This document shows, piece by piece, positions 14,706-22,605 of a stretch of 44,880 nt of DNA. A program made the position numbers and the translations under genes. The stretch is from Acidobacteria bacterium Mor1 (GTDB taxonomy: Bacteria > Acidobacteriota > Polarisedimenticolia > Polarisedimenticolales > Polarisedimenticolaceae): the NCBI GenBank assembly GCA_001664505.1, contig CP011806.1, positions 1,336,643 to 1,381,522 on the forward strand, written 5' to 3'. The notes beneath the pieces are model-generated. The model was not told the origin of the DNA. It did not search any database and worked only from the letters and a program-made list of their open reading frames with translations. Each line of letters starts with the position of its first letter. Position 1 is the stretch's first letter.

Positions 14706-16088
14706 GTGGCACGCCGCCCCTGTCGAGAAGACGCCGCCCTCACACGGCTGTTGGAGGCGTTGGTCCATTTCACCGGACTCGAGCGGGCCTACCTGGTGGG
14801 CAAGGGGCCCCACGGCCCCCGTGTCCATGCCCGCTACACCTCACGGCGAGACGGCCGGGAGGGCATCAGCCGCGGCCTGAGCCGCCGCGCCCTGGGGGGC
14901 GCGCCACGGGGTATCGCCGACCTGCGCCGCCCCGCTCGCCACGAGGACTGCTGGGTCGAACAGGCTTCGGTACGGCGGCTGGAGCTGCGCTCGATGATGT
15001 CCCGGCCGATCCCCGGTCGGCAGGTCGGGTTGGCGCTGGTCCTGGATAGCCGCAGCCCTCGCCGCGATACCGAGTTCCGGCGCATGGCTCCGGTAGTCGA
15101 TCGCTTCGCCGGCCTGATCGGCGCCCTGCTGGAACCGGAAGAGACCCCCGAGACCGGCTCCGACGATCTGGGGCTGGCGGGACGGTCCGCCCGGATCGAG
15201 GAGGTACGCCGGGCGATTCGCAGCGCCGCCCCCTACCGGGTTCCGGTTTTGATCCGCGGTCCGTCGGGAAGCGGCAAGGAACGGGTCGCCCGGGCGCTTC
15301 ATCGGCTCAGCGGCCGCCCCGGTGCCTTTGTCGCCGTGAACTGTTGCGCCCTGCCCGAAGCCCTGCTCGAAGCGGAACTCTTCGGCGCCGTGCGCGGCGC
15401 CTACACCGGGATCGACCGGGACCGGCGGGGGCTGTTTCGTCGCGCCGAGAAGGGCACCCTGCTCCTCGACGAGATCGGCGACATGCCGCCGGGCATGCAG
15501 GCAAAGCTGCTCCGTGTGCTCCAGGAAGGTGCCGTTCGCCCGGTAGGTGCCGATACCGAGGTGCCGGTCGACGTGCGCATCCTCTCGGCGACCCACCGGG
15601 AGCTGGACGCTGCCGCCGCCCGGGGACGTTTCCGGGCAGACCTGCTCTACCGGATCCGCATGCTGCCCATCGACCTTCCGCCGCTGGCCGAACGGGTGGA
15701 AGATCTGCCTGAACTCTGTCGCGCGTTGATCGGCGATCTGGCCAAACGCCACGGACTCAGCCCCGGGGCTCCGGACCAGCGGGCGCTTCAGCGCCTCCGC
15801 CGCCACTCCTGGCCGGGAAACGTCCGCGAACTCGAAGCGGTGCTGGTCCGCGGCCTGCTGGCCGCCGGCGGCGGAGACATCCGCGAGGAGCACCTGCTCC
15901 TCGATGACGAGGCTGCTTCGGCATGCGGCTCGCGGCTCGAGCGGGAGATGATCGAGCAGGCGCTCGAGGCGACCCGGCACAACCTGACCCGGGCCGCCCG
16001 GCGGATCGGTTGGTCCCGGCAGAAGCTCTACCGGCGAATCGAGAGTCTCGGCGTCGCGCGGAACCCGGACGCCGATCGAGGCTCCTGA
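14706..16088 (+). CDS. Sigma-54-type AAA+ transcriptional activator with GAF-like domain
   Basis: About 460 aa. A GAF-like sensory domain (about 1-140, LTRLLEALVHFTGLERAYLV) precedes a AAA+ domain with Walker A GPSGSGKE, Walker B GTLLLDEIGDMP, the arginine region FRADLLYRIRMLPIDLPPLAER and sensor II WPGNVRELE. The C-terminus is a Fis-type HTH (NLTRAARRIGWSRQKLYRRIESLG). The loop that normally contacts sigma-54 (GAFTGA) reads GAYTGI, and the usual ESGTGKE is PSGSGKE; both are departures in conserved motifs. Start is uncertain: GTG at 14706 or ATG at 14664. The latter would collide with the divergent gene's start in a shared GCATGC, so the GTG is preferred. It probably regulates genes elsewhere or the divergent rhomboid pair. 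Confidence 0.85.
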   Translation: MARRPCREDAALTRLLEALVHFTGLERAYLVGKGPHGPRVHARYTSRRDGREGISRGLSRRALGGAPRGIADLRRPARHEDCWVEQASVRRLELRSMMSRPIPGRQVGLALVLDSRSPRRDTEFRRMAPVVDRFAGLIGALLEPEETPETGSDDLGLAGRSARIEEVRRAIRSAAPYRVPVLIRGPSGSGKERVARALHRLSGRPGAFVAVNCCALPEALLEAELFGAVRGAYTGIDRDRRGLFRRAEKGTLLLDEIGDMPPGMQAKLLRVLQEGAVRPVGADTEVPVDVRILSATHRELDAAAARGRFRADLLYRIRMLPIDLPPLAERVEDLPELCRALIGDLAKRHGLSPGAPDQRALQRLRRHSWPGNVRELEAVLVRGLLAAGGGDIREEHLLLDDEAASACGSRLEREMIEQALEATRHNLTRAARRIGWSRQKLYRRIESLGVARNPDADRGS

Positions 16089-16092
16089 ACGG

Positions 16093-16716
16093 CTACTCCC
16101 GGTCGGGGCGCTCTTCCCGGGGCACCATGTCGTCGGCCAGCTCCACGTTCCAGTAGGCCTCATCGAGGAAGGTCTTCCATTCCTCGTGGCAGCGGCCGAT
16201 CCAACCCGCCCGCAGGATCGGGTGTCCCGCCGGTTTGCGTGGTTCGCGAATCAACTTCATGCCCGCCTCTTCCGGCGTGCGATTGCCCTTCTTGCTGTTG
16301 CAGCCGATGCAGGCGCAGACGACGTTGACCCAGCTCGATCCCCCGCCCCGGGAGATCGGCATGATGTGATCCAGGTTCAGCTCGCTCTGGGCGAAGCCCT
16401 TGCCGCAGTACTGACAGCGATTGCGATCCCGGTGGAAGATGTTGCGCCGGGTGAAGCGCACCTCCCGGTGCGGCAGCCGGTCGTAGTAGACGAGCTGGAT
16501 CACCCGGGGAATGCGGATGCTGCGGGTAGGGGTGCGGATGATCCAGTCGCCGGCACCCGGCGGCAGGTCACACCAGTTCTCGAAGTCGTAGGTGATGAAG
16601 TCGTCACCGACCGCCTTGGCCCGGCCGGCATAGAAGAGTCGGAACGCGCGTTTGACGTCGGTGATCTGGACTGCCTGGTAGAGACGGTTCAATACCAGGA
16701 CTGCATCGCGGCTCAT
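16093..16716 (-). CDS. HNH endonuclease-like protein
   Basis: 207 aa. The core is an HNH nuclease motif with zinc ligands: CQYCGKGF, then LNLDHIMPISRGGGSSWVNVVCACIGCNSKKGNRTPEEAGM, containing the DH, the Asn and the paired cysteines. The N-terminal 80 residues (VLVLNRLYQAVQITDVKRAFRLFYAGRAKAV) match a widely conserved, uncharacterised HNH subgroup found singly in bacterial chromosomes. It is not an obvious restriction enzyme or homing endonuclease, and no methylase is adjacent. It converges on the sigma-54 activator with a 4-base gap. DNA or RNA cleavage is plausible from the fold; the biological role is unknown. Confidence 0.85.
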   Translation of the reverse strand: MSRDAVLVLNRLYQAVQITDVKRAFRLFYAGRAKAVGDDFITYDFENWCDLPPGAGDWIIRTPTRSIRIPRVIQLVYYDRLPHREVRFTRRNIFHRDRNRCQYCGKGFAQSELNLDHIMPISRGGGSSWVNVVCACIGCNSKKGNRTPEEAGMKLIREPRKPAGHPILRAGWIGRCHEEWKTFLDEAYWNVELADDMVPREERPDRE

Positions 16717-16794
16717 GTTGCGGCGTCCTCCCGGGCCGGCGGTATTCCGGCCTCGTAGCTCACTCGTTCAACCGTGTTACTCCTGGACTCGGGG

Positions 16795-17328
16795 TCAGTT
16801 CCTCCCCCGCACGAGTCTTTCGACGGCTTGCTCGACCTCGGGGCCGAAGCCGTCAGCGCGAAGCACGATGTTTCCCTGGCCGTCGACGACCAGGTGTGTG
16901 GGCACATCCTGCACCCCACATGCGGCTCCGACCTTGTTGTCCCTGTCGAACAACAAGGTGCCCGGCGGGTCCTTCCGTTCGGCGAACTCTTTCAACTTGG
17001 CTTCGGTCTGCCGGGTCGAGACCGCGACCAGCAGGAGCTTGTAGCCCCGGCCCGACCAACGATCCGACAGCTCGCGCACCTGCGGTAGTTCGTCCCGGCA
17101 CGGGGGGCACCAGGTGGCGAAGAACACCATGTGGGTGGCGGCCGAGCCTCCGTCGACCGACGCGTCGCTGCCGCGCAACGGATCGCGGGCGTTCAGCGGA
17201 AACGAAAGGTCTCCGGCGAAGGCGCTTCCGGCGCAGAGGAATGACAACAGAATAAGAAGGACGGCCGGCACCGCTCGACGAACGAGCCGCGCGGCCTGGA
17301 GCCTTGGTGGGTCGGAACTCCGCCTCAC
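16795..17328 (-). CDS. TlpA/ResA-like periplasmic thiol-disulfide oxidoreductase
   Basis: 177 aa. The N-terminus has a hydrophobic signal segment (about 20-38, VPAVLLILLSFLCAGSAFAG). The thioredoxin-like domain carries the active-site WCPPC (Trp73, Cys74, Cys77) and the cis-Pro loop DVPTHLVVD. WCPPC is typical of TlpA/ResA/CcmG proteins that reduce cysteines in apocytochromes or other exported proteins. GTG at 17328 follows AAAGGAG. It is the third gene of a cluster with thioredoxin and a DsbD/CcdA-like transporter on the same strand, fitting a relay from cytoplasmic thioredoxin through the membrane to this protein. Confidence 0.88.
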   Translation of the reverse strand: MRRSSDPPRLQAARLVRRAVPAVLLILLSFLCAGSAFAGDLSFPLNARDPLRGSDASVDGGSAATHMVFFATWCPPCRDELPQVRELSDRWSGRGYKLLLVAVSTRQTEAKLKEFAERKDPPGTLLFDRDNKVGAACGVQDVPTHLVVDGQGNIVLRADGFGPEVEQAVERLVRGRN

Positions 17329-17383
17329 GCTATTTGCTCCTTTCGCCCTGCCTTGCCCTGCCCCTGGATCGGTTGCCCAGGGA

Positions 17384-18139
17384 TCAGGCGCGCAGGACCA
17401 ACATGCGGACGGCCTGATAAAGGAAGTAGGCCGCGACCGCCATCATACCCAAGCCGAAGATCCATTTGACCGCGTTCATCCAGCGGCCGGGCTTGGGCAG
17501 GCTGGCCAGGGTCCCGGCAGAGACGCCGACCAGCAGCAACAACATGCCGATGCCGAGCCCGTACACCAGGAGCAGGAACCCGCCCCAGGCGATGGCGCCG
17601 GTATCGGCTACATACACAAGCAATACGCCGGTTACCGGCGCCGTGCAAGGCGCCGCGACGAAACCGGCGGCGAGGCCCATGAGGAACGCGCCGAGATAGC
17701 CGCCGCGCTGGGCCCCCTGGGCCTGAACGTTGGAGAAAACGCCCGGTACCCGGATCGTCACCACACCCAGCATCGCCAGCGCGAAAAACAGGAACAGCAG
17801 GCCGATCAGGCCAAAGATCGCCGGATGCCGGGTGAAGGAGCCGAACTGGGCTCCGATCATCGCCGCGATGACTCCGAGGACCCCGTACATCAGGCCCATG
17901 GCCAGGACGTAGATTCCCGACAGCCCGATCGCGCGCTTGCGGTCGCCCCCCGCGGCGCCCCCGATGAAGGTCGCAGTGACCGGGATCATCGGATAGACGC
18001 AGGGGGTGAGAGAGGTCACCACGCCGGCCGCGAACACGTAGAACACGGCCGTCGGCGACCCGGCCTGGAGCTGGGCTTCCAGCATCTCCTTGAGGGCGTA
18101 CCCCCATTCGTTGGCTACCTGCTCCAGGGATTCGAGCAT
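17384..18139 (-). CDS. DsbD/CcdA-type transmembrane electron transporter
   Basis: 251 aa with about six to eight membrane helices. The paired-cysteine motifs are TPCVYPMIP (Cys47) and APCTAP (Cys165), which pass electrons across the membrane by disulfide exchange. It matches the central domain of DsbD and lacks the two periplasmic domains, so it is CcdA-sized. Electrons would come from the thioredoxin encoded three bases upstream and go to the TlpA-like protein downstream. The start at 18139 follows the thioredoxin stop (TAG, ATC, ATG). Likely role is cytochrome c maturation or periplasmic disulfide reduction; the exact client is inferred. Confidence 0.92.
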   Translation of the reverse strand: MLESLEQVANEWGYALKEMLEAQLQAGSPTAVFYVFAAGVVTSLTPCVYPMIPVTATFIGGAAGGDRKRAIGLSGIYVLAMGLMYGVLGVIAAMIGAQFGSFTRHPAIFGLIGLLFLFFALAMLGVVTIRVPGVFSNVQAQGAQRGGYLGAFLMGLAAGFVAAPCTAPVTGVLLVYVADTGAIAWGGFLLLVYGLGIGMLLLLVGVSAGTLASLPKPGRWMNAVKWIFGLGMMAVAAYFLYQAVRMLVLRA

Positions 18140-18142
18140 GAT

Positions 18143-18466
18143 CTAGAGAACCTTCTCCACGCGGTCGACGAGCTGCTGCTTGCTCAGCAGACCGACATGC
18201 TGGTCCTTGACCTGTCCATCGCGAATGAACAGGAGCGTCGGCACCGAGAGGACCGCGAACTTGGCGGCGGTACCCGGGGCGGAATCGACGTCGACCTTCA
18301 CGACCTTGACCTTCTCGCCGTAGTCTCCGGCGACCTCGTCGACGATCGGCTCGAGCTTCTTGCACGGCCCACACCAGGACGCGGAGAAGTCGACGACCAC
18401 CGGCTGCTTGCTCTGGAGGACTTCGCTTTCGAAGTTGCTGTCATCGGCCTTGATCACTGCACTCAT
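18143..18466 (-). CDS. trxA: Thioredoxin
   Basis: 107 aa, the usual size, with the classical active site SWCGPCKK (Trp31 to Cys35), the buried-Asp strand VVVDFSAS, the cis-Pro loop SVPTLLFI and the C-terminal glycine turn QHVGLLSKQQL. It reduces protein disulfides in the cytoplasm. There is no signal peptide. It is the first gene of the redox cluster, and its stop codon lies three bases from the DsbD-like start. A single chromosome may carry several thioredoxins; this one appears dedicated to the membrane relay. Confidence 0.93.
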   Translation of the reverse strand: MSAVIKADDSNFESEVLQSKQPVVVDFSASWCGPCKKLEPIVDEVAGDYGEKVKVVKVDVDSAPGTAAKFAVLSVPTLLFIRDGQVKDQHVGLLSKQQLVDRVEKVL

Positions 18467-18539
18467 GCAACACCTCTATGGCGCGGATTCCGACCCGGAA
18501 CCGCGGTGGCCCACGGCCCGCGACAGGCCTCGCCACTGG

Positions 18540-18574
18540 AAAAACGAACGGCACCCGCGGGAGCCGCGGGGCCG
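18540..18574 (-). terminator. Intrinsic terminator of the ECF sigma/anti-sigma operon
   Basis: Read on the minus strand, an 11-bp GC-rich stem with one bulge (18564-18574 with 18549-18560, loop of three) is followed by TTCGTTTTT (18548 down to 18540). It lies ~55 bases after the anti-sigma stop. A second, tail-less hairpin (CCCTCCC / GGGAGGG, about 18586-18608) sits in front of it. Confidence 0.75.
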
Positions 18575-18629
18575 CTGCGCTCGAACCCTCCCAGCCGAAG
18601 CGGGAGGGGTACCCGGGCGCGAGAAAAGA

Positions 18630-19361
18630 TTATAGATCGGAGTGGACGACTAGCGCAGCAGGGAGGATCGGGCTCCCCGGAAGGTAGGCCGCCTGCTGGA
18701 GTTCAGGCTCACCTTCGAGCCGGATCGTCTCGAGATCCGGGTAGAAGTTCCCGCGGACCCGAAGCCGGGAGCCCCGCATCCTAGGGTCGAAAACGACCTG
18801 GCGAGCGGCCTGGGAATCGGGGTTCACGTACCAGTAGCCGCCTTCCTCGAGCTTGAGGGCGTTGAAATGGCGGCGATGGGTGCAGGCCCGCTGGATATCG
18901 ACCGATTTTCCGGCCTTGTCGCACTGGAGATCGACCACCGTGGCGGTGCGGACCACCGGCTCCGAGACCGGCCCCTGGTCTCCGAAGCCGGGGAACAGGG
19001 TTACCGCGGCCAGGGCGATGACGGCAGCGGCGGCCACCATGGCCACCTGGGGCGACAGGAAACGGCTCCAGAAGCCTCCCTGAGAGGCCTGGGCGGTCTC
19101 CACCGGCGCGAACTCCTCGACCTCCTGGTCCAGGAGGCTCGAAAGGCGGGTTTCAAGCCCCGGAGGGGCCACGGCCCGTTCTGCCTTGGATTTGATTACG
19201 CTCAGGAATGAATTCTCTACTTCGAGATACCTGGCGCACATTTCGCAGCCGTTCAGGTGCCCCTGAAGCTGCTCGCGAAGCTCAGAATCGACTTCGTCGG
19301 CTTGAAAATGGTAGATCTGCTGCTTGAAAACGCCGCAATCGACCTTCGGATTCGAGCTCAT
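18630..19361 (-). CDS. Zinc-finger anti-sigma factor
   Basis: 243 aa. The N-terminal domain has the ZAS (zinc-binding anti-sigma) pattern: an upstream Cys or His (VDCGVFKQQIYHF) and the H-x3-C-x2-C core HLNGCEMC. A single membrane helix (about 110-128, VAMVAAAAVIALAAVTLF) anchors it. The extracytoplasmic part (about 130-243) has two cysteines and beta-rich text (RGNFYPDLETIRLEGEPEL). ATG at 19361 begins 19 bases after the stop of the ECF sigma gene; an upstream in-frame GTG at 19400 lies inside that gene. By family rule it holds the sigma factor at the membrane until a signal frees it. Confidence 0.88.
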   Translation of the reverse strand: MSSNPKVDCGVFKQQIYHFQADEVDSELREQLQGHLNGCEMCARYLEVENSFLSVIKSKAERAVAPPGLETRLSSLLDQEVEEFAPVETAQASQGGFWSRFLSPQVAMVAAAAVIALAAVTLFPGFGDQGPVSEPVVRTATVVDLQCDKAGKSVDIQRACTHRRHFNALKLEEGGYWYVNPDSQAARQVVFDPRMRGSRLRVRGNFYPDLETIRLEGEPELQQAAYLPGSPILPAALVVHSDL

Positions 19362-19380
19362 TCCCCTGGTTTCCTTTTCC

Positions 19381-19983
19381 TCACCCCTGCTTACCAACAC
19401 TGGAGGGGGGCTTCCCTATTCCACGGCGTTTCGCATATTCCAATAATTCGTTCTGGAGCAGCTTCCTGCCGCGGTGTAGCCGGCTCATGACCGTGCCGAG
19501 GGGAATCGACAGAGTCTCGGCGATTTCCTTGTACGACATGTCCTCGACCAGGGCCAGCAGGACCACCGACCGGTAGTCCTCGCTCAGGCTGTCGATCGCC
19601 TCCTGAACTTCGGTATCCAGCACCCCCTCGGAGAGGATCTCCTCGGGCGAGCGTGGCTGGTTCTGGTTGAGGAACTCCTCCTGGACCACCTTGTCGTAGA
19701 TCGGCTCGATCTTGTCGAAATCGACCTCATCGGGGCGGACCTTCTTGGCCCGGTACCGGTTGATGAAGGTGTTGCGCAGGATACGGAAAAGCCAGGCCTT
19801 GATGTGGGTGCCCGGCTTGTAGGAGTCGAAGAAGCGGAACGCCCGGAGAAAGGCCTCCTGGACCAGGTCCTCGGCGTCCTTGGGGTTGCGCGTCAGCTTG
19901 AGCGCCAGGTTGTAGAGCGCGTCCAGATGCGGGAGGGCGACCTCCTCGAATTCGGCTTTTCGCTCGTGAGGGACCTTCCCCAC
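19381..19983 (-). CDS. ECF-family RNA polymerase sigma factor
   Basis: 200 aa. Region 2 reads LYNLALKLTRNPKDAEDLVQEAFLRAFRFFDSYKPGTHIKAWLFRILRNTFIN, and region 4 reads LSEDYRSVVLLALVEDMSYKEIAETLSIPLGTVMSRLHRGRKLL. A linker of ~45 residues joins them. The GTG start at 19983 is backed by GAGGAGG five bases upstream. It is followed directly by its probable anti-sigma factor and a terminator. Such pairs respond to envelope stress or redox signals and normally activate their own promoter; the target regulon is not visible in this window. Confidence 0.93.
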   Translation of the reverse strand: MGKVPHERKAEFEEVALPHLDALYNLALKLTRNPKDAEDLVQEAFLRAFRFFDSYKPGTHIKAWLFRILRNTFINRYRAKKVRPDEVDFDKIEPIYDKVVQEEFLNQNQPRSPEEILSEGVLDTEVQEAIDSLSEDYRSVVLLALVEDMSYKEIAETLSIPLGTVMSRLHRGRKLLQNELLEYAKRRGIGKPPSSVGKQG

Positions 19984-20039
19984 TCCGGCCTCCTCTTCCG
20001 GACCATCCCCGATCGCGGTGCGGCCGACCGGGACCTCGT

Positions 20040-20069
20040 AAGCTACAACGGGTGTAAGGCAGCGGTCAA
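20040..20069 (-). promoter_or_regulatory. Possible promoter of the ECF sigma operon
   Basis: On the minus strand TTGACC (20064-20069), an 18-base spacer and TAGCTT (20040-20045) stand ~57 bases before the GTG. The -35 is good and the -10 poor. No AAC-type ECF -35 element is obvious, so self-activation cannot be claimed. Confidence 0.25.
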
Positions 20070-20166
20070 TCGCGGCCCGGCGGCGGCACCGGCGGGCCGG
20101 CGAGGACGGAGGCCCGGTCTGCTAGCATGCCCCTCCCGGCCCGCGCCGGCTCCGAGTGCACCTCTC

Positions 20167-20934
20167 ATGATGACCCAATCCGGCCACGTCCCGCTGTCTG
20201 GCGCCCTCGTCGAGCGGCTGCGCGCCGCCCGGCGCATCCTGCTGTTGACCGGCGCCGGCGTGTCCGCCGAGAGCGGCCTGGCAACCTTCCGCGGCCCCGA
20301 CGGCATGTGGGAGGGACGGGATCCGATGAGCCTGGCCACCCCGGAGGCCTTCGCCGAGGATCCGGAGACCGTGTGGCGCTTCTATGCCTGGCGGCGAGAG
20401 CAAGCCGCCCGGGCAGAACCCAACCCGGCCCATCGGGCGATCGCCGCCCTTCAGCAGGAACGGTCGGGCACATCGCTCGTGACCCAGAACGTCGACGGCC
20501 TCCACGAGCGCGCAGGCAGCCCCGAGACCGTTCGGCTGCACGGAAGCCTCTGGCGACTGCGCTGCACCGGCGGCTGCGGCGAAGACGAGGACCTGCGGCA
20601 GGACCTGGGCACGTTGCCGGCGCGCTGCGCCTGCGGCGAGCTGCTGCGCCCCGGCGTGGTCTGGTTCGGCGAGTCGCTGCCTCAGGCGGCCATCGCCGCA
20701 GCGACCGCGGCGGCCGAGAGCGCCGAACTAGTCATCGTCGCCGGGACATCCTCGGTGGTCTACCCGGCTGCGGCGCTGCCTGAACTGGCTCGCCGCCACG
20801 GCGCGTACGTCGTGGAGGTCAACCCCGAGGCGACGCCGCTGACCGGCCGGGTCGACGAAGCGCTGCCCAATCCCGCGGGAACCGCCCTGCCCGCCCTGGT
20901 CCGGGCGGCAGGTGTGCGGTTCGAGGAGTCCTGA
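20167..20934 (+). CDS. Sirtuin, NAD-dependent protein deacylase (Sir2/CobB type)
   Basis: 255 aa. The Rossmann glycine motif is LLTGAGVSAESGLATFRG (about 27-43), followed by TQNVDGLH (107-113) and catalytic His125 (RLHG). The zinc site is irregular: CTGGC (Cys133, Cys137) and CAC (Cys154, Cys156) instead of the usual C-x2-C pairs. Tyr73 and Arg76 (FYAWR) match the Tyr-x2-Arg of CobB/SIRT5-like deacylases that remove succinyl groups as well as acetyl. The enzyme consumes NAD and releases nicotinamide. ATG at 20167 is used; there is no clear ribosome site, so the start is tentative. Its stop overlaps the larC start (TGATG), so the two are made together. Confidence 0.92.
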   Translation: MMTQSGHVPLSGALVERLRAARRILLLTGAGVSAESGLATFRGPDGMWEGRDPMSLATPEAFAEDPETVWRFYAWRREQAARAEPNPAHRAIAALQQERSGTSLVTQNVDGLHERAGSPETVRLHGSLWRLRCTGGCGEDEDLRQDLGTLPARCACGELLRPGVVWFGESLPQAAIAAATAAAESAELVIVAGTSSVVYPAAALPELARRHGAYVVEVNPEATPLTGRVDEALPNPAGTALPALVRAAGVRFEES

Positions 20935-22148
20935 TGAGTCGCGTGTTGTACATCGACGCACGTTCCGCCGGCGCCGCCGGGGACATGCTCCTCGGCGCCG
21001 CCATCGACCTCGGCGTTTCACCGGCTCAGGTGCGCAAGGCCCTGGAGGGTCTGCCGCTCAGCGGCTACCGGCTCAGCAGCCGTCGAATCACCCGTGCCTC
21101 GCTGCGGGTCCGTCGGGTCCACGTGCGACTCGACGGCGACCACCACGCCCATCGGGGCTGGCGCGAGATTCGGCGGATCCTCTCGAAGAGCGGGCTGGCC
21201 CCCGCCGTGCGCCGCCGGGCGGAAGCAGTGTTCCGGCGCCTGCTCGAAGCCGAGGCTGAGGTCCACGGCAAGACCTTCGACAGCGTGCATCTTCATGAGG
21301 CCGGCGGCATCGACGCCATCGTCGACGTGGTCGGCACCTGCTTCGCGCTGGACCGGCTCGCCCCCGACCGGATCGTCGTCTCACCGATGCGCACCGGTTT
21401 CGGGCAGGTGCGTTGCGCCCACGGCGTGTATCCGATCCCCGCTCCGGCGACGGCGCTCCTTTGCCGGGGCGTGCCGGTCTTCGCCGGGGACATCCCCGGC
21501 GAGCACCTGACCCCGACCGGCGCCGCGCTGCTCACGACCCTCGCCGATGAATGGGGTGAGATGCCGGCGATGACTCCCGAGACGATCGGCTACGGTGCAG
21601 GCTCGCGGGAAAGGGAAGATGACCCCAACGCCCTGCGCATGGTCCTGGGACACAGCGGAGACGTCGTCGAGGAAGGGGCCGGCGACGAGGTGGTGGTCCT
21701 CGAGTGGGCGATGGACGACATCGATCCCCAGCGCTTGGCTCACGCCTGCGAACGCCTGCTCGAGGCGGGCGCCCTCGACGTGACCACCGCGGCGGTGACG
21801 ATGAAGAAGGGCCGCAGCGGGCACGCGTTGACCGCACTCTGCGCCCCCGGCGATTTCATGTCCCTGTCGGACCTGGTGTTCCGCGAAACCGGAACCCTCG
21901 GCCTACGCTACCGCCGGGAACGGCGGCGGGTGCTCCCCCGGGAGACCGCCCGGGTGAAGACACCCTACGGGGCCGTGACGCTCAAGGTCGGCATTCTCGA
22001 CGGTGAGATCGTACGGGCCTGGCCGGAGCACGACGAATGCGCCACCCTGGCGCGCAAGAAGAAGGTATCCCTCGAGGCCGTCCGCGAGGCCGCTCTGCGC
22101 GCCTATCGCGAACTGCCCGCCAAGAAACGCCTGGCCCGGAAACGCTAG
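20934..22148 (+). CDS. larC: Nickel-insertion protein LarC (nickel pincer cofactor)
   Basis: 404 aa matching LarC, which inserts nickel into the pyridinium-dithiocarboxylate precursor to give the nickel-pincer nucleotide used by lactate racemase and related enzymes. It begins with VLYIDARSAGAAGDMLLGA, where the family norm is DCxxGxxGDM, so the first Cys is Ala here. The HLHEAGGIDAIVDVVG, PTGAALL and ETNIDD-like EWAMDDIDP sections, and the KKGRSGHALTALC segment, are in order. Bacterial LarC is often split by frameshifting into LarC1/LarC2; here it is one frame. larA, larB and larE are absent from the window. The overlap with a NAD-using sirtuin is noteworthy. Confidence 0.9.
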   Translation: MSRVLYIDARSAGAAGDMLLGAAIDLGVSPAQVRKALEGLPLSGYRLSSRRITRASLRVRRVHVRLDGDHHAHRGWREIRRILSKSGLAPAVRRRAEAVFRRLLEAEAEVHGKTFDSVHLHEAGGIDAIVDVVGTCFALDRLAPDRIVVSPMRTGFGQVRCAHGVYPIPAPATALLCRGVPVFAGDIPGEHLTPTGAALLTTLADEWGEMPAMTPETIGYGAGSREREDDPNALRMVLGHSGDVVEEGAGDEVVVLEWAMDDIDPQRLAHACERLLEAGALDVTTAAVTMKKGRSGHALTALCAPGDFMSLSDLVFRETGTLGLRYRRERRRVLPRETARVKTPYGAVTLKVGILDGEIVRAWPEHDECATLARKKKVSLEAVREAALRAYRELPAKKRLARKR

Positions 22149-22164
22149 GCAAGGAGAGACGATC

Positions 22165-22575
22165 GTGGACGAGAACAAGCCCGAAGCCCAGCCGCCTGCC
22201 GGCTCGCCTGCGCCCGACGCCAAACCCGAGGCTCCCGAGGAGAAACCGGAGCCGAAGATCAGCATCGACGACTTCTTCAAGGTGCAGCTGCGGGTGGCCC
22301 AGGTGCTCGAAGTCGAGAAGATCGAGAACGCGGACAAGCTGCTCAAGCTGCGGATCGATCTGGGCGATGAACAGCGCCAACTGGTGGCGGGGATCGCCAA
22401 GGCCTACACGCCGGAGCAACTCGTCGGCAAACGCATCATCGTCGTCGCCAACCTCAAGCCGGCCAAGCTGCGGGGAGTGGTCAGCGAGGGCATGTTGCTC
22501 GCGGCGGACCTCGACGGGCGCCCGATCGTGGCGAGCTTCGACGACCCGGTTCCGCCGGGAACCCAGGTTCGCTAG
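22165..22575 (+). CDS. Free-standing tRNA-binding OB-fold protein (MetRS C-terminal/Trbp111 type)
   Basis: 136 aa. The GTG at 22165 follows AAGGAGAGA. The first ~45 residues are a Pro/Glu/Lys-rich flexible stretch. The rest is the EMAPII/Trbp111 OB-fold: ISIDDFFKVQLRVAQVLEVEKIENADKLLKLRIDLG, RQLVAGIAKAYTPEQLVGKRIIVVANL and KLRGVVSEGMLLAA. In many bacteria this is the C-terminal domain of methionyl-tRNA synthetase or a separate tRNA-binding dimer. It starts 16 bases after larC and is probably co-transcribed. It is annotated as MetG-beta-like in some genomes; that it assists MetRS is inference. Confidence 0.87.
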   Translation: MDENKPEAQPPAGSPAPDAKPEAPEEKPEPKISIDDFFKVQLRVAQVLEVEKIENADKLLKLRIDLGDEQRQLVAGIAKAYTPEQLVGKRIIVVANLKPAKLRGVVSEGMLLAADLDGRPIVASFDDPVPPGTQVR

Positions 22576-22605
22576 AAGGTGGAGACGAAGGGAGGGCGGC
22601 CTCGA

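Noticed and set aside
20122-20541. Minus-strand frame inside the sirtuin gene
   Set aside because: It is a mirror frame of the sirtuin, with no start signal and no known motif.
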